DNA from: Zoogloea oleivorans
GTDB lineage: Bacteria > Pseudomonadota > Gammaproteobacteria > Burkholderiales > Rhodocyclaceae
NCBI GenBank assembly: GCA_030157785.1
Contig: JAOAUC010000047.1
Coordinates: forward strand, 1-43,437
Length of the DNA: 43,437 bases
Reading direction: 5' to 3'
Part shown: positions 25,428 through 32,484 of the stretch, one piece after another
How positions within the stretch are numbered: position 1 is the stretch's first letter
Layout: every line of letters begins with the position of its first letter
Notes under the pieces: generated by a model
Told to the model about the DNA's origin: nothing
The model's database searches: none
The model's input: only the letters and a program-made list of their open reading frames with translations
Translations under genes and position numbers: made by a program

Positions 25428-26919
25428 GGGCCACACCAAGGAACTGGCCCGCTACGGGCGCTGGCTGCTACGCAGCGCCGGGCCGCTTTTCAGGGTCGCC
25501 ATCGGCAACGCGGAGGGTGTCCTGCTGTGGCCCGCAGAGGCCGACAGCGCCCTCGGCGAAGCCCTCGGCGCCTGTCTCGACGGCCCCCTCATCACCGACT
25601 GCATGCGCAAGGTGCCAGTCGCCGACGGTGCCGCCTACGCTCACCCGGCCAAGCTGCCCGACGGCAGCGGCGACGGCTGGCTGATCGCCCTGCCCTCGCT
25701 GGATCCGGCCCCCCGCGAGATCGATCTGGACGCCCTCGCCGACGCCATGGACGACGTGGCCGCCGCGATGAGCGACGCCAGCCGCCTCAACGCTGAAATG
25801 GACCTCCTCGCCACCGAACTGGCCGAGCGCTACGAAGAACTCCACCTCGTCTACGACATCGACCGCCATCTGGCCAACCAGGACCTCGGCAACGAAGTAC
25901 TCCAGGGCCTGCTGCAAAGCTGCGCCGAACAGCTCAACGCCGACGTGGCGTGCTTCGTGCGCCCCGCCGACAACCTGACCATCTCCGCCGCCCACCTCAG
26001 CAAGCCCATCCACAACCTCGACCTGGTGCTGGTGGAAATGCGCGGCGACCTGTTCCGCTTCGTCTCCTCGAGCCGCGCCACGGTGGTCATGAACGGCATG
26101 GACGACTCGCGCCGGCCCTACATCCTCACCGACATGCCCTACAAGGTGCTGGCCTGCCCGGTCTTCCAGGGCCTGGAAATGCCGGCCATGCTGACCCTGC
26201 TCAACCACCAGAGCAAACCCGACTTCTCCAACAGCGACCGCCGCCTCGGCGAGGTGATGGCCCACCAGATCGCCAACGTGATGCGCATGCAGGGCATGTT
26301 TGCCGAGATGCGCCGCTTCACCGAACAAATGGCCGCCGCCCTGATCGAGGCCGTCGAGGCCAAAGACCCCTACACCCGTGGCCACTCGGAGCGGGTCCAT
26401 CACCTGTCCATGCGCCTCGGCCAGGCCCTGCGCCTGCGCAGCGAGGAAATGGACAACCTGCATTGGGGCTCCCTGCTCCACGACGTGGGCAAGATCGGCA
26501 TCCCCGACGCGGTACTGTGCAAGCCGGGCCGCCTGACCGCCGATGAATTCACCTTCATCAAGGTCCATCCGGAGCGCTCCTACGAAATCCTGCGTCACGT
26601 GGAGCGCCTCAAAGGCGCCATCGACGGCGCCCGCCACCACCAGGAAAAGTTCGACGGCAGCGGCTATCCGCACGGCCTGCGCGGCTCCAGCATTCCGATC
26701 CTGGCGCGCATCATCGCTGTGGCCGACACCTACGACAGCATCACCAGCTCGCGCGCCTACCGGGCCGGCAGCACCCACGAGGCCGCCGTCACCGAAATGC
26801 AGCGGGTCAGCGGCACCCAGCTCGACCCGGAACTGCTCGACGTTTTCCTGCGTGTCTGCGAGGACGACCCGGGCCTCCTCATGCGCCTGGGCGTACGCCG
26901 GGAATGGGACGACCACTAG
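25420..26919 (+). CDS. GAF-HD-GYP cyclic-di-GMP phosphodiesterase
   Basis: A cytoplasmic enzyme of 499 residues predicted to hydrolyse cyclic-di-GMP. An N-terminal region of unclear fold (1-120) and a helical linker are followed by a GAF-like domain (about 150-295) and a complete HD-GYP domain (about 300-495). The latter has the HD pair His354-Asp355 in LLHDVGKIGIP, HPERSYEIL, HHQEKFDGSGYPHGL with Gly415-Tyr416-Pro417, and VADTYDSITSSRAYR. The ATG at 25420 is used (GGGAG upstream); a start 18 bases earlier is in frame but lies inside the receiver gene. The next gene encodes an ATPase with a cyclic-di-GMP binding module, so local control of that ligand is likely. Confidence 0.94.
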   Translation: MPEGHTKELARYGRWLLRSAGPLFRVAIGNAEGVLLWPAEADSALGEALGACLDGPLITDCMRKVPVADGAAYAHPAKLPDGSGDGWLIALPSLDPAPREIDLDALADAMDDVAAAMSDASRLNAEMDLLATELAERYEELHLVYDIDRHLANQDLGNEVLQGLLQSCAEQLNADVACFVRPADNLTISAAHLSKPIHNLDLVLVEMRGDLFRFVSSSRATVVMNGMDDSRRPYILTDMPYKVLACPVFQGLEMPAMLTLLNHQSKPDFSNSDRRLGEVMAHQIANVMRMQGMFAEMRRFTEQMAAALIEAVEAKDPYTRGHSERVHHLSMRLGQALRLRSEEMDNLHWGSLLHDVGKIGIPDAVLCKPGRLTADEFTFIKVHPERSYEILRHVERLKGAIDGARHHQEKFDGSGYPHGLRGSSIPILARIIAVADTYDSITSSRAYRAGSTHEAAVTEMQRVSGTQLDPELLDVFLRVCEDDPGLLMRLGVRREWDDH

Positions 26920-26947
26920 GCTCACGCCGGCCTCCATCCCGCACGCC

Positions 26948-28996
26948 ATGCCCTCCGAAACCAACAATATCGTCCGCACCCGCGCGGGCACCCTTACCTA
27001 TCTGGCCCCGGAAGGCGCGCTGCACGACAGTGCCGCCGTCAACGCCCTCGGCACAGCCATCGAAGATTGCGCCACCCGGCACGAACTGCGCGTGGTGCTC
27101 GACCTGGGCAAGGTGTCGCTGCTCTCCAGCCAGGCCCTCGCCCAGCTCCTCGCCTGCAGCGCCCGCCTGGCCGGCCTGGGCGGCTGGCTGCGCCTCACCG
27201 CCCCCAACCCGCTGATCGGCGACATCCTTCTCGCCACCGGCCTCAACCGCCGCCTCGAAGTCTTCGACAGCGGCGGCCCCGAATCCCATCCCCTCGTCAT
27301 CACACCCGCGCCATCCGGCCAGCGCCTCGGTGACATCCTGCTCGAACGGGGCCTCGCCAAGCCCGAGCAGCTCGCCGAAGCCGCCCGCCTGCAGGGCCAG
27401 CTCGGCCTGCGCATCGGGCGCATCCTGATAGAAAAGGGCTGGGTGCCCGAACACGAGCTGCTGCAAGCCCTGTCCACCCAGCTCGGCGTGCCCTGCCTGA
27501 ACGTGCGCCCCGGCCTCTTCGACCCGGGCATCGCCGAATCCCTGCCCCAGGACATGGCCCGCCGCCTGGGCGTACTGCCCATGTTCCGTATCGGCAGCGA
27601 ACTCACCCTGGCCACCACCGACCCGCAATCCATGCCGGTGGCCGACGAGATCGAACGGGCCAGCGGCTGCCGCCTGCGCTGGGTGCTGGCCGCCGCCGAG
27701 GCCATCCACAAAAGCCTCTTCGAGGCCTATTCCGGCAGCGCCTACGACCCCGACCTGATCGACGGCAACACCCTCGACCTGGAAATCATCGAATCCAGCC
27801 GCAGTGCCGACGCCAACACCATCGACGAGATGGCCGCCGGCAGCCCGGTCATCAACCTGGTCAACTCGATCATCCAGCGGGCCATCCACGACAACGCCAG
27901 CGACATCCACCTCGAACTCTTCCGCGCCAAGGCGCGCGTACGCTTTCGTATCGACGGCGTGCTCTACGAGGTCATGAATCCGCGCCCCGACCTGTTCCCG
28001 GCCCTCATCTCGCGCCTCAAGGTGATGGCCAACCTGGACATCGCCGAACGTCGCCTGCCCCAGGATGGGCGCATCCAGGTGTCCACCCAGGGCCGCACCG
28101 TCGACCTGCGCTTCTCGTCGCTGCCCGGCATCTACGGCGAAAAAGTCGTGCTGCGCGTGCTCGACAAGGGCAGCACGGTGCTCGACCTGCACCGCCTCGG
28201 CCTCGCCGAGGGCAACCTCGAACGCTTCCGGCGCCTGCTCGCCCGCAGCCACGGCCTGCTGCTGGTAACCGGCCCCACCGGCAGCGGCAAGACCACCACC
28301 CTCTACGGCGCCATCGACCACCTGCGCAGCATCGAAAAAAACATCGTCACCATCGAAGACCCGGTGGAATACCAGCTCGACATCATCAACCAGAACCAGG
28401 TGAACGAAGCCGTCGGGCTCACCTTCCCGCGCATCCTGCGCCACGTGCTGCGGCAGGATCCGGACATCATCATGGTCGGCGAGATCCGCGACCGCCAGAC
28501 CGCCGAAATCGCCGTGCAGGCGGCCCTCACCGGCCACCTGGTGCTATCCACGCTGCACACCAACGACGCCGTCGGCGCCGTGGCACGGCTGGTGGATATG
28601 GGCGTCGAGCCCTACCTGCTGTCGTCGGCGCTGATCGGCGTGATGGCCCAGCGCCTGGTGCGGCGCATCTGCCCCGAATGCCGCACCACCTACATTGCCC
28701 CACCCGAGCTGGTGGACCGCTTCGAATGGCAGCGTCGCGGCCAGGTCATGCTGGCCCGCGGGCGCGGCTGCCGCAGCTGCTACGACAGCGGCTACAAGGG
28801 CCGCCTGGCCATCCACGAACTGATCGAAATCGACCGCCCGCTGCAAAGCCTGATCGTCGCCGACGCCGGCTACGAGGCCCTGCGCGATCACGTGCGCCGT
28901 GGCCCCACGCCGGGCCTCTTCGACGATGGCCTCGAACGCGTGCTGGCCGGCACCACCACGCTGGAAGAAATCTCCCGCGTTGTCCTGCAGGACTGA
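26948..28996 (+). CDS. Assembly ATPase with STAS and MshEN domains fused to a GspE/PilB-type motor
   Basis: The hexameric cytoplasmic motor of a pilus or secretion system, 682 residues. Residues 1-108 look like a STAS domain (VVLDLGKVSLLSSQALAQLL, with serines at the site phosphorylated in anti-anti-sigma factors). Residues 126-178 form an MshEN module: two 24-residue motifs, Arg126-Gln149 and Arg155-Gln178, separated by exactly five residues, each fitting RLGxxLxxxG...L...L..Q, the known cyclic-di-GMP site. The motor core follows: Walker A GPTGSGKTTTLYG (Lys448), Walker B DPDIIMVGEIRD, His box GHLVLSTLHTNDA, and zinc cysteines 575, 578, 608 and 611. The ATG at 26948, 28 bases after the HD-GYP gene, excludes an upstream in-frame extension that overlaps that gene. 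Confidence 0.92.
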   Translation: MPSETNNIVRTRAGTLTYLAPEGALHDSAAVNALGTAIEDCATRHELRVVLDLGKVSLLSSQALAQLLACSARLAGLGGWLRLTAPNPLIGDILLATGLNRRLEVFDSGGPESHPLVITPAPSGQRLGDILLERGLAKPEQLAEAARLQGQLGLRIGRILIEKGWVPEHELLQALSTQLGVPCLNVRPGLFDPGIAESLPQDMARRLGVLPMFRIGSELTLATTDPQSMPVADEIERASGCRLRWVLAAAEAIHKSLFEAYSGSAYDPDLIDGNTLDLEIIESSRSADANTIDEMAAGSPVINLVNSIIQRAIHDNASDIHLELFRAKARVRFRIDGVLYEVMNPRPDLFPALISRLKVMANLDIAERRLPQDGRIQVSTQGRTVDLRFSSLPGIYGEKVVLRVLDKGSTVLDLHRLGLAEGNLERFRRLLARSHGLLLVTGPTGSGKTTTLYGAIDHLRSIEKNIVTIEDPVEYQLDIINQNQVNEAVGLTFPRILRHVLRQDPDIIMVGEIRDRQTAEIAVQAALTGHLVLSTLHTNDAVGAVARLVDMGVEPYLLSSALIGVMAQRLVRRICPECRTTYIAPPELVDRFEWQRRGQVMLARGRGCRSCYDSGYKGRLAIHELIEIDRPLQSLIVADAGYEALRDHVRRGPTPGLFDDGLERVLAGTTTLEEISRVVLQD

Positions 28997-29000
28997 AGCC

Positions 29001-30122
29001 ATGGCCATCGAACTCGACACCCACGCCGACAAACCCGGCAAGGCCCCCGTCCCCGGCGTGGCCCGCCCACCCTTCGGCCTGCCCCAGCGCATCGTGGTGG
29101 CCGACCGCATCGCCTTCACCGAACAGCTCGCCCTGCTCCTCGAAACCGGCGTGCCCCTGCACACCGCCCTGCACGAACTGCAGGCCCAGTCGCGCAAGCT
29201 GCCGGTCAAGATGGCGCTGGCCGAACTGCACAGCGACATCCTCGACGGCAAGCCCCTGTCCCAGGCCCTGGCGCGCCAGCCAGCCATGTTTCCGCCCACC
29301 TACACCCACCTGGTGGCCGCCGCCGAAGAAGGCGGCTTCCTGCCGCAGGTGCTCGAACAGCTCAAGGATCTCGACGAAAAGGCCCAGAACCTGCGCGTCG
29401 CACTGATCTCGGCGCTGACCTACCCGGCCGTCCTGCTCGGCCTCTCGCTGGTGGTGGTGACCTTCATCCTGCTGTGGGTTTTCCCGCGCTTTGCCGAGCT
29501 CTTCCAGTCGATTCACGACCGCCTGCCATGGACCACCCTGGTGCTCATGGCTCTCAGCGACTTCCTGCGCCAGCATGGCCTGGTGGTACTGGGCGGCATC
29601 CTCGTCGGCGGCCTCGCGCTCAAGCGCCTGTTTGCTGCCCCGGAAGCCCGCGCCGCGCTCGAGCGCGTCATCATGGCCACCCCCGGCATCGGCGCCATCC
29701 TGATGGGCATCCACATGGTGCGGGTGTTCCGCATCCTCGGCCTGTCGCTCAAGCACGGCGTGCCGCTGCTCAAGGCCCTCGCGGCCAGCGAAGACATCGC
29801 CTCCACCGCAGCCCTGCGCGGCGCCATGGCGCGCATGCGGGTCAGCGTCGAGGAGGGCCGCGGGCTCTCCGCCGCCCTTGCCGACACCGAATTCATTCCC
29901 CCGCTGGCGCGCGAGATGATCGCCACCGGCGAACGCAGCGGCCACCTCGCCAAAGTGCTCGAACGCCTCGCCGAGCACTACCAGCTCAAGCTCGAAACCC
30001 GCCTCGCCACCCTCGCCAAGGTCGTAGAGCCGGCCATGCTGCTGTTCATGGGCGGGCTGGTGAGCATGATCGTCAGCGCGCTGATCCTGCCGATTTTCAA
30101 GCTGTCGGCAGCAGTACATTGA
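29001..30122 (+). CDS. Inner-membrane platform protein, GspF/PilC/MshG family
   Basis: The membrane platform that couples the ATPase to pilin insertion, 373 residues. It carries two T2SSF repeats: the first from about residue 34 (RIAFTEQLALLLETGVPLHTAL), the second from about 234 (HMVRVFRILGLSLKHGVPLLKAL). Each is followed by the conserved ARxPxxF or EFIPPLAREMIATGERSG segment. Membrane helices lie at about 135-160, 190-210 and 342-368. The ATG at 29001 follows the ATPase stop by four bases. An in-frame start 102 bases upstream lies within the ATPase gene and is rejected. It is of ordinary family length. Confidence 0.95.
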   Translation: MAIELDTHADKPGKAPVPGVARPPFGLPQRIVVADRIAFTEQLALLLETGVPLHTALHELQAQSRKLPVKMALAELHSDILDGKPLSQALARQPAMFPPTYTHLVAAAEEGGFLPQVLEQLKDLDEKAQNLRVALISALTYPAVLLGLSLVVVTFILLWVFPRFAELFQSIHDRLPWTTLVLMALSDFLRQHGLVVLGGILVGGLALKRLFAAPEARAALERVIMATPGIGAILMGIHMVRVFRILGLSLKHGVPLLKALAASEDIASTAALRGAMARMRVSVEEGRGLSAALADTEFIPPLAREMIATGERSGHLAKVLERLAEHYQLKLETRLATLAKVVEPAMLLFMGGLVSMIVSALILPIFKLSAAVH

Positions 30123-30202
30123 CACACACCGAGAGTGACGCACTGCACACTTCTTTCCACGCAACACCTCAACTTCCGGCCGGCAAGGCCGTAAGCACTT
30201 TA

Positions 30203-30225
30203 GCCCCCACAACCCGGACGGGGGC
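30203..30225 (+). other. Stem-loop in the leader of the major pseudopilin gene
   Basis: GCCCCC and GGGGGC pair around an 11-base loop in the 137-base gap between the platform gene and the pseudopilin gene. No T-tract follows. Such structures can stabilise or partition transcripts where a major pilin must be made in excess. No sigma54 -24/-12 or clear sigma70 promoter was found in this gap. Confidence 0.35.
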
Positions 30226-30259
30226 CTGCCGTCAGTCCCGAATTCAACCGGAGTCCGCA

Positions 30260-30757
30260 ATGATGATTAGTCGTTCCCGCCTGCAAGCTGGTTTCACCCT
30301 CGTCGAACTGTTGATCGTCGGCGTCCTCGCCGCCATCGCCATCCCCCAGTTCTCGGCGTCCACCGACGACAGCAAGGTGGCAGCCCTTGATTCCAGCCTG
30401 AGCAACCTGCGCACTGCCATCGAGCTGTACTACCAGCAACACGGCGCCTACCCGAGCGCGGTCGCCGCCGGCGGCGCCTTTGGGGCCATCAACACCGAAG
30501 CCGCCTTCCGTGACCAGCTGACCAACTACACCAGCGCCGCCGGAGCCGCCAGCACCACCAAGGACACCACCTACAAGTACGGTCCCTACCTGAAGAAGGC
30601 CACCCTGCCGGCCGACCCGATCAACGGCGTCGCCACCGTCGAAATCATCACCACCGGCACCCTCGGCATGACCGCCAGCGGCAGCACCGGCGGCTGGAAA
30701 TTCGACAACAAAACCGGTCAGCTCATCGTCAATATCACGGCCTACCAGGCCCGTTAA
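30260..30757 (+). CDS. Major pseudopilin, GspG-like
   Basis: The type IV pilin-like major subunit, 165 residues before processing. The short basic leader MMISRSRLQAG is cut before FTLVELLIVGVLAAIAIP by a prepilin peptidase (not in this window), giving a methylated Phe1 and the required Glu5. The hydrophobic helix is followed by a small globular domain with ALDSSLSNLRTAIELYYQQHGAYPS, which is typical of GspG/MshA-like subunits. GGAG lies six bases upstream of the ATG at 30260. It follows the platform gene after a 137-base leader, the longest gap in the locus, consistent with separate control of its level. Confidence 0.93.
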   Translation: MMISRSRLQAGFTLVELLIVGVLAAIAIPQFSASTDDSKVAALDSSLSNLRTAIELYYQQHGAYPSAVAAGGAFGAINTEAAFRDQLTNYTSAAGAASTTKDTTYKYGPYLKKATLPADPINGVATVEIITTGTLGMTASGSTGGWKFDNKTGQLIVNITAYQAR

Positions 30758-30767
30758 GCGCCAGGCC

Positions 30768-31340
30768 TTGATCCATTCCGGATCCGCATTGCCCGGCCGT
30801 TGCCGGGGCCTCAGCCTTCTTGAACTGCTCATCGTGGTCGGCATCCTTGGCCTGCTGGCCTCCCGGGCCATTCCGGTGTTCACCGCCGCCAGCCGCCCGA
30901 CCCAGGTGGCCGAAGCCACCGAACGCATTGCCGCGGCCCTGCGCTTTGCCCGCGACGAAGCCCAGCGCACCGGTACGGCCCACGGCGTGGCCTTCACGCC
31001 GGGCACGGTCACCGACACCTTCAAGGTCTACGTGCTCGACAGCTCCGCCCCGCCCATGCCCCAGTACACCGTGCGCCAGCCCCTCTCTCGCCAGCTCTAC
31101 AGCGAGACCCTTGGCGCCGGCAGCACTTTTCCCGACGCCCGCCTGGAAGCCCAGCCGGTCGTCACCGCCAGCGGCAACAGCAGCGCCCTGAGCTTCAGCC
31201 CCGACGGCGCCCCGGCGATCACCCAGGGTGCCGCCCTGCTGCGCCTGTCCGGCACCAGCGCGCGGGTCCGCGTCAGCGCCGGCGTGCTCAGCCGCGACGT
31301 GCGGGTGGCCGTCGAAACCGGCCGCGTCACCGTCCAGTAG
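30768..31340 (+). CDS. Minor pseudopilin, GspH-like
   Basis: A minor pseudopilin of 190 residues. The leader ends in RCRG with cleavage before LSLLELLIVVGILGLLAS, where Glu5 is kept. The GspH pattern ERIAAALRFARDEAQRTGTAHGVAF follows, then a beta-rich domain. The start appears to be TTG at 30768, eleven bases after the previous stop. The leader is long (14 residues) and another weak start is possible. Its place in the order G-H-I-J and the closing QPV-type strands support a tip or initiation role. Confidence 0.88.
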   Translation: MIHSGSALPGRCRGLSLLELLIVVGILGLLASRAIPVFTAASRPTQVAEATERIAAALRFARDEAQRTGTAHGVAFTPGTVTDTFKVYVLDSSAPPMPQYTVRQPLSRQLYSETLGAGSTFPDARLEAQPVVTASGNSSALSFSPDGAPAITQGAALLRLSGTSARVRVSAGVLSRDVRVAVETGRVTVQ

Positions 31341-31342
31341 CC

Positions 31343-31756
31343 ATGCGGCGGCAAAGCGGATTCGGCTACATCGAAGCCCTCGTGGCGGTGGTCCTGCTAG
31401 CCGTTGCCCTCGTCCCGGCTCTCGAAGCCCTCAGCAACGCCACCCGCAACGCCCCCGCCGCCGACCAGGACGACGACCTGTGGATGGCCGTCTCCAGCAA
31501 GATCAACCTGGCCAGCGGCAGCCGCTTCGACGATCTCGACGCCGCGGCCACGGCTGCCGGCAGCGCCAGTACCGCCAGCAGCCTGTCCGATGCGGCCGGC
31601 ACCACCCCGCGGGTGCTCGTTTACCTGAGCCGTTACGACGGCGACAATGCCGATGGCGACAACAACCCCTTCACCGGCACCGATGCCGACCTGATCTGGA
31701 TTCGCGCGGCGATTGCCGACACGCCCGTCGAGCTGGTCACCCTGGTGACGCGATGA
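31343..31756 (+). CDS. Minor pseudopilin, GspI/MshD-like
   Basis: A short pseudopilin of 137 residues. The leader MRRQSG is cut before FGYIEALVAVVLLAVALVPA, with Glu5 present. The globular part is very small and acidic, ending with RVLVYLSRYDGDNADGDNN and a repeated Asp/Asn loop that may bind calcium, then the strand DLIWIRAAIADTPVELVTLV. It starts two bases after the GspH-like gene and its TGA overlaps the next ATG (ATGA). Assignment to the I position rests on gene order and size rather than on detailed similarity. Confidence 0.85.
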   Translation: MRRQSGFGYIEALVAVVLLAVALVPALEALSNATRNAPAADQDDDLWMAVSSKINLASGSRFDDLDAAATAAGSASTASSLSDAAGTTPRVLVYLSRYDGDNADGDNNPFTGTDADLIWIRAAIADTPVELVTLVTR

Positions 31757-32484
31757 AACGCCGCCAGCAGGGCATCGCCCTGGCCGAACTGCTGGTCGCC
31801 GCCGCCATTGCCGCGCTGGTCATGGCGGCCCTCGGCGGCGTGCTGGCCAGCGTCCGCCAGACCGACAGCGTGCTTTCCGAACGGGCCGTGCTGCAGCGTG
31901 ATGCCCGCCTCGCCCTCGCCCGCATCGCCGCCATGGTGGAAGGCTCGACCCACCTGATGGTGCCTCTCGAAATCACCACCGGCGCCGGCAGCGTGCTGGC
32001 CATAGCCCTGCCGCCCACCCTCGACCGCAATGGCGACGGCTTCGCCGATGCCGACAACGACCACAACGGGATTGCCGACGACGACCTCCCCGCCGACGAA
32101 ACCAGGGACGGCGCCGCCGGCATCAAGGGTATCGACGACGACGGCGACGGCACCGCCGACAACGGCAGCGGCATTACCGACAACGACGAAAACGGTACCC
32201 TCGGCAGCGTCCCCGTCGCCCCGAAAACCGGTGCCGACTGGATCGATCCGGTGGTGTACCGGGTCAGCGCCGGGCAACTGCTCGAACGCCTGCCCAACAT
32301 CAACCCGACGAGCGGGGCCGACTACATCGAACGGCCCATCGCCGACAACGTCAGTGCCTTCAGCGTGACCCGCATCGCCACCGGCAACCGGCGCACCCGC
32401 GAAGTGCAGGTGCAACTGACGCTCAGCGGCCCCGGTGGCGAAACCGGCACCTGGACACGGCGCCTGCGCCTGGGGGTCAGATGA
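31753..32484 (+). CDS. Minor pseudopilin, GspJ/MshO-like, with Asp-rich calcium-type loops
   Basis: A pseudopilin of 243 residues. The leader MKRRQQG is cut before IALAELLVAAAIAALVMAAL (Glu at +5). The GspJ signature SVLSERAVLQRDARLALARI is followed by an inserted acidic region, residues 91-147. That region has repeated D-x-N/D-x-D-G loops (DRNGDGFADAD, DNDHNGIADDD, DDDGDGTADNG), like EF-hand-type or thrombospondin-type-3 calcium loops. The C-terminal beta domain contains VVYRVSAGQLLERL and REVQVQLTLSGPGG. It is joined to both neighbours by ATGA overlaps. Calcium binding would be expected to stabilise the pseudopilus tip in the periplasm; this is inferred from the motif. Confidence 0.9.
   Translation: MKRRQQGIALAELLVAAAIAALVMAALGGVLASVRQTDSVLSERAVLQRDARLALARIAAMVEGSTHLMVPLEITTGAGSVLAIALPPTLDRNGDGFADADNDHNGIADDDLPADETRDGAAGIKGIDDDGDGTADNGSGITDNDENGTLGSVPVAPKTGADWIDPVVYRVSAGQLLERLPNINPTSGADYIERPIADNVSAFSVTRIATGNRRTREVQVQLTLSGPGGETGTWTRRLRLGVR

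Noticed and set aside
26543..26947. Longer start for the STAS-MshEN ATPase inside the HD-GYP gene
   Set aside because: The extension overlaps the well-supported HD-GYP coding frame and is rich in Ser/Pro/Ala/Arg, typical of an out-of-frame reading.
30123..30259. Sigma54 promoter for the major pseudopilin
   Set aside because: No GG-N10-GC -24/-12 pattern with the expected TGGCAC/TTGC bases was found in the leader.
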